A DNA stretch of 64,000 nt, taken from assembly GCF_001641265.1 (NCBI RefSeq), contig NW_020167529.1, positions 1,141,001 through 1,205,000 on the forward strand, given 5' to 3'. The notes under the pieces were generated by a model. That model searched no databases. It saw only the letters and a program-made list of their open reading frames with translations, and was not told where the DNA came from. Positions 36,411 to 45,236 of this stretch are shown here, piece after piece. A program made the translations under genes and the position numbers. This DNA comes from Pseudogymnoascus destructans. Taxonomy: Eukaryota > Ascomycota > Leotiomycetes > Thelebolales > Thelebolaceae. Every line of letters starts with the position of its first letter. Within the stretch, counting starts at the first letter, position 1.

Positions 36411-37788
36411 ATGATCGCATCGGGGATTAGAGGGCTTGCCAGGCCATGCTTGTCGACTACGAGATGTTTGCGCCAGCTCCCCGTACGAAGTGCACCAAGA
36501 GCAACCATACAAGATGTACTCCGGCAAAGGCGATTCCAAAGTAGCCAGGGCTCAGCCTATGGAGCCGCGAAAAAGCTATTCAAGGCCAATCCGTACTCTG
36601 TCAGCCTCGCTACCGTGTTGTATGGCCTCATTCGATCTAATGTTAAGGACTTCGCTGATTAGACAACAGTATTCTATGCGGCGCTGGCGGCCTCATGTAC
36701 GCGAACTATTTCTATAACTCATACATAATTGGAGCCTTCCACAACTTCCCGGAACCGGTAGCTAAAGAGCTACGGAAGGCGCTATATTTTACAAACCAAG
36801 ACCTCAAACCACACCAAGCGATTAAATTCTACAAAAAGACACTTCGGGTCGCGGAAGATATTGGCATGGACCCCTTCTCCGACGAGATCCTCGGTGTGAA
36901 ATTCCAGCTAGCAGCATTCATGGAGAAGATCCAGAAATATCTAAAGGCAATCCAGGTTCTCGAGATCGTCCGGAACGATTGTTTGCAGTGGATAGAGGAA
37001 TTTGGAGACAAACCCGAGAATGCTGGCAAAAGGACGAGGGTTTTGGGAAAGACAATTGGGATTAGTGTGAAGCTGGGCGAGCTTTATTCTGGGGAGTATG
37101 TCAAAGAGCCAGAATTGGCCGAGGAGAAGTTGGTTTGGGCTGTTGAAGCGACATTAAAGGAGCTACAGAGGAGACAAAAAGAAGGTATCAAGCCAGACGA
37201 AGGCGAGTGGCTTAACGCTGAACAAATAGGGGGATCATTGGAAGGTATGTTGATTGAAGGTTGAAAGCTAAGATCTCTGTTGACACTTTGCAGCTCTTGG
37301 GAATTACTATGAGAGCAGAGACCATCATTATCTCTCCTCGCCACTTTTCTTACAGGCAATCAACATGTCTCCGCCAAAGTCGTGCCATACGGCTATCTTA
37401 AGTAACAACACCCTTTCTCCCCCAGCTATAGTTCTCGACTGACTATTTCGTAGTGAACAACCTTTCTATATCCGTTGCTCAGCAAGACCCCCCAACAACT
37501 CCAGGTCAAGCCCCTGTGTCCCGGCCAACCCTGGTAGCAAATGCCCGAGCCTGGGCCGTCAAGGCTATCGATATAGCCACAAATATTGCTCCGCCAGAAA
37601 GGACAGAGGAGTGTGATCTAGCCTGTGCCGTTGCAACCCACAATCTTGCCGAGTTCGCCGAAATGGACGGGGATATTGCAGCTGCAAGGCTCAAGTATGA
37701 AGAGGCGAGATCCTTGTCAAAGGTGATAGGGTTCAAGGAAGGTGTTTCCAATGCGGAGACCGCGCTCAGGAGGTTATCCGAGAAATAG
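36411..37788 (+). CDS. Mitochondrial TPR protein, Mgr3-like
   Basis: Four exons, 36411-36616, 36670-37244, 37294-37401 and 37454-37788, give 407 residues. The N-terminus (MIASGIRGLARPCLSTTRCL) is Arg-rich and lacks acids, as a mitochondrial presequence does. A hydrophobic span follows at the intron 1 junction, LATVILCGAGGLMYANYFY. TPR units then occur, such as ALYFTNQDLKPHQAIKFYKK and a C-terminal ATHNLAEFAEMDGDIAAARL. This matches the fungal Mgr3 group, inner-membrane adaptors of the i-AAA protease Yme1. Intron 3 creates the ATG codon of MNNLSIS across the junction, so that Met is internal and not a start. Confidence 0.82.
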
Positions 37789-38361
37789 GCAACTTAGTCA
37801 CTTGTATTCAAGGACTATGGCCTGGCCTAGCTGTGATACGTGGCCTAATTCATGGAACATCTTAGCCAGGTCTATTGGAAGCGACTTATAACGAATCTAG
37901 CTAAGTGCATGGAGTTAGTTTGCACGGGCGCTAGGGAAGCGGTGCGGTTGAGCAGGACCACGAGCTAGTTGTTGCCAGCGAAGCGTGCACGCACGGCATT
38001 GTTTGGCCAAGGCTGGAATGAGGTGTGACGCAGGGAGCTGCTGTGATAATATTACCTTGGAACCTCTACCCTCCTTTATGTAGGTCTGATATAACATAGG
38101 ATGTAAAAATAACCTAGTCACAAGTGAGTCGCCTACACAAGCTCACCACTGATGTTTTCTTAGCATCGTACGAAATTATATAGAACAAGCCCTATTAGGG
38201 CTTAGCTACCTAATCTACTCCTTTGGAGTTAGGCCCCTACTGTCTTATTAGTGAGTTAGGGCTAGGCGCTACCTTGTACGAGTAGTCTTGTAGCATAATA
38301 GCGGCCTTAGGCTATAAGCCCCCCTTAGCAGTTTTAGGCAGCCTAGTGTAACATACATAAG
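37789..38361. other. Transition from gene arm to repeat island
   Basis: No gene. From about 38160 the sequence becomes rich in CTAG/TTAG tetramers, as in mutated repeats. Confidence 0.5.
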
Positions 38362-38674
38362 GATAAGGTTGACTTGATAGAGGAGGCAGGGGATTAAACA
38401 TAAAGGCTTTCTAAGTAACACATTATAGTATTGTAAAGAATACTATAAGGGAATACTATCTACTTATATAGTGGTGTCATGCCTTATAGAGCTGACTTCT
38501 AAATGATAGAAGACACAGAGGTTTCTTGCGTAAGGTTGACTTGACAGAGGAGGCAGGGGATTAAACACAAGGGCTTTCCAAGTAACACGTTACAGTATTG
38601 TAAAGAATACTATATTGAGTTGGGCACGAAGCTCCTATCTAAGGAAATACTATCTACTTATATAGTGGCGTCGT
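38362..38674. repeat. Two diverged direct repeats with RIP-like differences
   Basis: A block at about 38362-38483 recurs at about 38532-38674. Shared parts begin AAGGTTGACTTGA and include TATAGTATTGTAAAGAATACTATA-type sequence and ACTATCTACTTATATAGTGG. The second copy has a 20-25 base insertion. Base differences in the aligned parts are transitions only, and most change CA to TA in the first copy. Confidence 0.75.
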
Positions 38675-38687
38675 GCCAAAGGGATAT

Positions 38688-38813
38688 CCGTGGATAACAT
38701 GGATAACATAATATCCATGATATCCAATGTTATCCATCAGCTGATATTCCGTGGATCCCTGTGGATAACATGGATAACATAATATCCAAGATATCCAATG
38801 TTATCCATCACAT
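38688..38813. repeat. Dyad minisatellite, two units
   Basis: Two copies of a unit of about 50 bp with TGGATAAC at one end and GTTATCCA at the other, so each unit can fold on itself. The third unit lies beyond the solo LTR at 39210-39257. Confidence 0.8.
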
Positions 38814-39185
38814 TGTAAGGACACAGGGCACCCAGCTCACAGTAATAGCATATGAGAGTGCGAGTTGGAGGCTAAACGGATGCTATCCTATAGGTCTACT
38901 ATGAAGGATACAAAAAAGATGAAGGGGGAACCCCGTTGAGTCTGTTTCCTTAAGTACCCGAAACAGGCCCGACTCGGTTATTCCAACCCTAGCCCTGAAC
39001 CTTCCACCGCAACAGGTCGGCATCGACCCTGAACCCTACACCCTTACCGTCCCCCACTATAGTGTAACTCGCTATGTGCTCCTCTGCTGGTTCGAAACCA
39101 CACCGAGTCGGATTTCATGCTTGTAGTGACCATAACAGTTCTGAGACAGGTTCTTCGAGTATCTAGGTAAGGAGGCACCCTTACA
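38814..39185. mobile_element. Solo LTR (372 bp) with 5-bp target duplication
   Basis: The sequence starts TGTAAGGA and ends with CCTTACA. It is flanked on both sides by CACAT. It matches the LTR at 41059-41379 over most of its length but carries about 50 extra bases near 39005-39055. No internal region is attached, so it is a solo LTR left by recombination between two LTRs of a copy A-type chromovirus. It inserted into the dyad minisatellite. Confidence 0.88.
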
Positions 39186-39209
39186 CACATGACATTCCAT
39201 GGATCGCCG

Positions 39210-39257
39210 TGGATAACATGGATAACATAATATCCATGATATCCAATGTTATCCATC
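39210..39257. repeat. Third dyad minisatellite unit
   Basis: This is the same unit as at 38688-38813, separated from the others by the solo LTR. Confidence 0.8.
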
Positions 39258-39449
39258 ACGTGAGGTTGCAGCCGTAAGCGCTAGCCATAGCACTAGCACT
39301 TAGCCGTAACACTAGGTCCCCCCCTAATAGGCCTAGTCCCTAGCTCTTGGTGATTAAGTAGATGCTGACTACAGTAAAGCACCGTTATAACGATGTATTT
39401 GCTGCCAGCAGAATATATCATTATAATGATAATATCGCTATATTGATTC

Positions 39450-41014
39450 TTATGTAATCCAACTATCTAACGTACTCTGCACCCGTGACTCTTGATCTAA
39501 TGCCTCAAGAGTGAATTCTAAATGCTCGAGGCCTCGTAAATAGTCTGATTGAAGAGCCTCTTGTTCTTCAGTAAACTCAATCAGAACCTGGAGTGCTTGA
39601 CGAGCGCTCTTCACAGAATGTAAAGAGCGCTCTTGCAACTCTTTTTCATCATCATCTTGAGTTTGCTAAAGACCTAGATGCTCATCAATAACCTCTTGTA
39701 GAATCTCGTCCTCGCTTGGTGTCCCATCTTGTATATCCCTTTCTTCGTCGCTTGGGTTTAGAAAAAGTTAGAAATTACCATAATGTCATGAATATTGCCA
39801 GCTCGTGTAACTTGTTCATAGAGTTTGTTGATACCTGGAGGAGTAATTGGAATCGGAAGAGCAATCAGAATGCTGACAAGTGTAGATTTTCGAAAACAGT
39901 TATAGATTGTTGTATTTGTGACAAAATGATTCCAGCTCCGTAGAATCCATCAGACCGCAAAGTGTAGATTCATCGATTCGAGTGGGTTTCGATCTGAGGT
40001 AAAAGCATCAAGCATAAAAGAGACCCACTGTCGTTGATAATGGCATTTGAATGATTGAATGATGCCTTGATCAAGGGGCTGGAATCGACTAGTACTGTTA
40101 GCAGGAAGCCAACAAATACGTATGTTCATTGGAGGAGGACAAAGCTCAAGAGCAGTGTTATGAGCTGAGAAGTTATCCATCGTAAGAAGAACTTGTCGAG
40201 TCGTTCCAATATGTCAATAGAAAGCGTGAAGCCATTCGCTCATAATTGTTGTATTCATCCAAGCCTTCCGGCTCGCACGCCATTGCCCTCCCATTGATGG
40301 TATATTGATATTTCGAAGTGCGCGTGGCTGTTTATATCGTCCAATCATCCACACAGGTAGGTGATCAGTTCCAGAAGCATTAACACAACAGACGAGGCTC
40401 ATTCGAGTTTTCTCCTTCTTTAATCCTGGAAGCGTTTGTGTTGCAAGCCCTTGAGACGGCATCATCTTCCAGTGTAGGCCTGTCTTGTCCATATTATAAA
40501 CGTCCTCTTCTTGAAATTCACCAGCGATAGTTCGTAGAGCCTTCATTTCCTCCTCTGCTGTTTCTGGACAAGAGCCTCCTTCGCCGTGTTTTGTATGGAC
40601 CTTGATATGATATCGTGCTTTAAATCGATGGAGCCAGCCAGTTGAGAAGTCTGGGCATTGTAGATTATCGTCGTTCGGTAGTTGTTGCCAAATCTCTCGA
40701 GCCTTTTCTTGTAGTATATCACCGCTTGTAAAGCCTCCACGCGATTGAATTTGTTGCTGCCATATAATAAGGAGTCGCTCTACTTCTGGCCACTGCCCAA
40801 CTCGTAGTCGTGATCCCATAGGTTGTATAGCTTTGTCTAGATCTTCGAAATGTGAGCTTAAAGACTCGGAAACTGTCGACTGACTGAGTTTATGGCCGTA
40901 GTTCTGAGAGAACCATTCGATACATTGCTTTTGAGAAGGCTTTGGGTGTTGTTGATGTGCCCACTTGCGTAGAGCCCGACGTTGCTCAATAGTTATTGAA
41001 AATCGTTTCGTCAT
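39450..41014 (-). pseudogene. Fot1/pogo-like DDE transposase, decayed
   Basis: The frame starts MTKRFSITIEQRRALRKWAH at 41014, a CENP-B/pogo-type helix-turn-helix start, and continues with a second DNA-binding helix region (FSTGWLHRFKARYHIKVHTK). The DDE part has DVYNMDKTGLHWKM (first Asp) and, after an in-frame TGA at 40212-40214, LTMDNFSAHNT (second Asp) and STSRFQPLDQGIIQSFKCHY. Further stops follow towards 39450, and the reading continues to ESRVQSTLDSWIT. An intact version would be about 520 residues. Several stops and no clear terminal inverted repeats show it is dead. The LTR of chromovirus A begins 45 bases upstream of its start. Confidence 0.85.
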
Positions 41015-41058
41015 TTCAAGGTCTGAATAGGAACACCATAGCACGGATAAAGCGATAT

Positions 41059-41379
41059 TGTAAGGACACAGGGCACCCAGCTCACAGTAATAGCATATGA
41101 GAGTGCGAGTCGGAGGCTAAACGGATGCTATCCTATAGGTCTACTACAAAGGATACAAAAAAGATGAAGGAGGAACCCCGTTGAGTCTGTTTCCTTGAGT
41201 ACCCGAAACGGGCCGGACTCGGTTACTCCAACCCTAGCCCTGATCCTTCACTATAGTGTAACTCGCTATGTGCTCCTCTACTGCTTCGAAACCACACCGA
41301 ATCAGATTTCATGCTTGTAGTGACCGTAACAGTTCTGAGACAGGTTCTTCGAGTATCTAGGTAAGGAGGCATCCTTACA
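41059..41379 (-). repeat. 3' LTR of chromovirus A
   Basis: The LTR starts TGTAAGGACAC and ends ATCCTTACA. It contains the same ATACAAAAAAGAT segment as the copy B LTR at 41153-41165. The polypurine tract of the sense strand (complement of CTACCCCCCGTCTTAAGAGA) lies just inside at 41380-41400. Confidence 0.85.
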
Positions 41380-41993
41380 CTACCCCCCGTCTTAAGAGAG
41401 TGCTTTGTCCGCAAAACATGCCACCCGCCTATAGTCCGGAACCCATCCGGGTAGCGTCAGTGAGCTTAGGCATTCTTTGTCGTAGGGTATGCGCGCGTGG
41501 CCGCATTAGTGACAACCGCATTGGTCTGATGTGACGGGAGATGGAAAAATAGTCCTGGAGCAGTAATACCGTATCAGCTCCGTCTGGTATGCGACTACTT
41601 TTTGATTTCTTTGTTCGATCTCTGGCTTAGTGGTGATGGTCCGAATGAGCACCGGGAGATATCCGCTACAGGTACGTGTCGAAAGTTTCCCATCGCACAA
41701 GGAGGGTGGCTGCGCTAACCCGATTCGGGTGTCATTGTTGTAAGCCAAATCTGAGTTCAGAGCTTCGCCCACTTTCTCATTTTTTATTCTTTACTTCACA
41801 ACAACAACGCCCACAAACCGCCCTCTGAGACCAGTAAGTGGCCACTCCCCGTCCGTTTCTTGATCGTCTACTAACTGATTGTATAGTACATCCACAATCT
41901 GCACGAACGAGTAGGTGATGGGAGCGCGTTGGCGCGATGGTGATAACTTGGGCTTGGCTGACAGAATCTAGATTCCAAAAAAAAATATCGAAG

Positions 41994-42673
41994 ATGCCTG
42001 TTCCCACCCCCTCTGGGGCCCTTACGGTTGCCTTCCGCGTGCTCTGTCTGTGCTGCCTTTGGGCCAAAGCCCGTGGGATTCAGTCCCACGACTGCGTCTG
42101 GTCCCCGACCAGCTCGAAGTGTGGGTACTGCACCGCGCAGCACTCGCCTTGCGTCCTGGTAGGTTTTCTTGTGGGGTTCGGTGTTTGGTTTGGTTAGCAG
42201 TTGCTGACTTTGGTGAAAGCTGCCCTGGTTCCTTCAGGAAGAGTTCGCGGCCCTCCTGGCCGCCGAAGAGGCCACCACACTCATTCCCGCTGACGTCGTC
42301 GCCGCCGCCACTGAGGCCAATTGGGTGGCCCTCCTGGCCGCCCAGAGCGTGCCCAAGTTCTGCTCCGAGGTGGAGCGTGACCTCTACGAGGAGGCACACG
42401 CCACTCGGGCTGCCCTGGAGTTGGGGCTGGCCGTGAGTAGACCCCCTTCCCCTTGGGACTCGGGGTAATTTCGATGCTGACTCTGGGCAGCAAATTCGGT
42501 CGTCGCTGCGACGTCTCCGGACGGAACAGGAGAGCGTTCCTGCTCTCTTGGGGGAGTTGGTGGCTGCTGTGGGCAAACTGCCCACCACTGCCGCTCCCGT
42601 GGTCGCTCCGACTCGGGGTGATGGAAGGAGGGAGGGGGAGGATGGGGAAGTTGGGGCGGCCTACGGGGCCTAG
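41994..42673 (+). CDS. Antisense three-exon Cys-cluster gene of chromovirus A
   Basis: Exons 41994-42158, 42238-42432 and 42491-42673 join in phase 0 throughout, giving 180 residues. Both introns have standard ends (GTAGGT to CAG, and GTGAGT to CAG). The protein opens MPVPTPSGALTVAFRVLC. Six cysteines are shared with the copy B protein, in the order C18, C21, C34, C43, C46 and C53; the last three lie in CVWSPTSSKCGYCTAQHSPC. The middle part is Ala/Glu-rich and helical (EEFAALLAAEEATTLIP). The gene runs opposite to pol and converges on it. No named family is recognised. It is remarkable that it is open although the neighbouring pol has stops. Confidence 0.72.
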
Positions 42674-42909
42674 GTGGGGGAAGACCCTGTGTCGGAGGGG
42701 ACTCGGGCCTGGCCCTTCGCGTGGGGTCACTTCGACCCTTCGTCTCTCATGGTCATAGCCGCTTGTTGCAACGCCGGTGAGACGTTTGGGAAGGGTGGCT
42801 CCCGCAAGGGTTACGGTGGTGAGTGCGCCCTGGCTGAGAGGGTATTTTAGCTTAGAGTCGCAGACAGTAACCACTCTGTTTCTTCCGCTTTGTCTTTTCC
42901 TCTGTGATC

Positions 42910-43200
42910 GTAGTTTTGTTCCTTTCCCGTTTGTTCCTTTCCCGTCTCCCCTGCCGTAACCCCTCCGAGTAGTTCTTGAGGTGGTCCTGGTAAATCTGGG
43001 TATTCCGTAGTTTTGTTCCTTTCCCGTTTGTTCCTTTCCCGTCTCCCCTGCCGTAACCCCTCCGAGTAGTTCTTGAGGTGGTCCTGGTAAATCTGGGTAT
43101 TCCGTAGTTTTGTTCCTTTCCCGTTTGTTCCTTTCCCGTCTCCCCTGCCGTAACCCCTCCGAGTAGTTCTTGAGGTGGTCCTGGTAAATCTGGGTATTCC
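42910..43200. repeat. 97-bp tandem triplication in the pol 3' region of copy A
   Basis: Three near-identical units start at 42910, 43007 and 43104, each opening GTAGTTTTGTTCC. Because 97 is not a multiple of three, each unit puts the reading frame out by one base. Confidence 0.92.
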
Positions 43201-43379
43201 GTATGAAACTCTCTGAGTTTCTGGGGAGAGTTCATGAAGTTTGACGCTGGGTACCACTCCGGGTCCGGATCGTATCCGACCCAACTAACCCTGTATTGTA
43301 GTTGCTTCCGGTGGAGCCTTACGGCGAGGATCTTTTCCACTTCCCATTCCTCTATGCCATCTATCACTTCGCTGCTAGG

Positions 43380-44315
43380 TGTAATGGTGGGTGCACCAGA
43401 TGTGAGAATCTAGCCACCCAAGGAAGGGATGATTTTACTAAGACAACACACTGTCTTAGGAAACAGAGCCAAAGGGTTGTAGCTTAGACTATTCCACAAC
43501 GCAGCAATCAGGTGTGTGATGTAGTGAAGTGGTTCAGACAAGTTGCAACAAATGTTGAGTCTGGGAACTCAGGGGTAAGTCAGAGGTTAACACCTCACTG
43601 ACTTTTCAGAAACAAGGAGTAACAAGATGAATGCTTGGAAGCTTGTAAAAGACGTGGAAGTATGTGATAGTCGATTTACTGTATTGTCTGCTTGCCCTTT
43701 CTTAAGGAAAGGGCAATCCTATTTATGCCAAAGGAGTGTAGTTCTCTCATTTTCCATGACTTTCCATGACTAACCAGGCTTGGTAAATGTATTAGAAATC
43801 AAGTGCGACCCACAACTAGCTTGCTAATCATGTAGTGAACGTAAGAGAATCCCATAGAACCATCTCTTGGGTTCCTAGCCTATAGGAAGTGAAAAGGAGG
43901 TCCAAGGTCAGAGTACCTATAGATAAATTATGTCATAACTTAACCAATCTTGTGGGTAACTAAGGAGCGATGACGTGTAATGAATCATAGAGGGTTGTAG
44001 AAGCTTTTGGAGCTATCGTTCATGTTCCTAGGCCTCTAGTTGGTAGAGATATGCCATGTGGTAGTATTGGCCTACCCCCTTAAGGAGGAGATTTTCTTAA
44101 TAACTTGTTTAATGAGTGTCCAAATGATATGCTGTGATGTATGTAGCATAAACAGATGTAGTAGAAGAGTTTGCAGCAATCGTTGAGTAGTATTGCTTCT
44201 GTTGTTGGTGTGATAAGCCAAGATATGTATGGTGACTTGTAGGTTTGAGGAGGAGATTTCTAAGTTTGCTCTTGAGTTTGATAGCAAACTGAGTGCAATG
44301 AATGTCAGTATGACA
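43380..44315. mobile_element. Nested 936-bp solo LTR with CTAGG target duplication
   Basis: Copy B shows an unbroken sequence where copy A has 936 extra bases plus a 5-bp duplication. The insert starts TGTAATGG and ends ATGACA (TG...CA), with CTAGG on both sides (43375-43379 and 44316-44320). It has no coding capacity, so it is best read as a solo LTR of an unrelated LTR retrotransposon. Confidence 0.85.
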
Positions 44316-45236
44316 CTAGGCTCAGGCGGATCCTGACCAGGTAGGGGGTTGTTCGGGTCCTTCATGAGGACGTCTGGTGAGAACACATTGTGTATTTGAG
44401 AACTGGTAGGTAGTTCCAATCGAAATGCGTGCCCAATCCGTTCCAACACCGTATATGGTCCGACCCATTGTTGGCCCAGCTTGCGGCTAGGACGAGAGTT
44501 TTTCAAATTTTTGGTCGATAGGTACACTCTATCTCCTACGTCCCAGTCGATGGCCCTTCAGCGTCGATTCGCGTGCTTAGACATTTCCTCTTGTGCCTTT
44601 GCCATGTTTTCCTTTGCGTGGACCCATGCGGTATGCATTCGGTCTGCAACCGCCTTGGCTTCCTCTTGGTTTAGGGTCTCCTGGGGGTTGGTGCTTTTCA
44701 GAGTGTTCCAATCCCAACTCGTACGCGGATCGGTTCCGTACTTGAGTCTGTAGGGGGTCATGCCAATGGATGCGTGGGGGAGTGTCATTTGCACGCGGTC
44801 CATTATGGGGATGAGTTCGCTCCAGTTATCCTGATAATGGGATACGAATGGCCTCAGTCTCTGATTGATGTATCGGTTCATGATTTCCGTCTGCCCGTCA
44901 GTCTGCTTATGATAGGCAGTCGACAGCTTAACCTTAACGCCGATAAATCAACAGAACTCTTGCCAAAAGGATGATACGAATTGGGGTCCGTGGTTGCTTA
45001 CAATCGACTCCAGAGTGTGTCCGAATCGGTATATCCATTCGATGAACAATTGCACCATCTGCCGGGCAGTTGTGGTTTTGTAGCAAGGTATTGTCACTGA
45101 ACTCTTTCCGAGTCGGTCCATAAACACTAAGATGCTATTGTATCCATGCTTGTCCCTTGGGAACTCCTTGAAGTCCATGGTGAGGTGTTGCATAGGATAT
45201 TCAGGTACGGGTAGTGGGTGTAGCAAGCCTTGTTGC

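Noticed and set aside
42281..42874. Minus-strand frames over the antisense gene of copy A
   Set aside because: The plus-strand three-exon model is supported by the copy B homologue; the minus frames share nothing with copy B.
42910..43200. CRISPR-like or regulatory array
   Set aside because: Three adjacent 97-bp units without spacers inside a eukaryotic retroelement are a plain tandem triplication.
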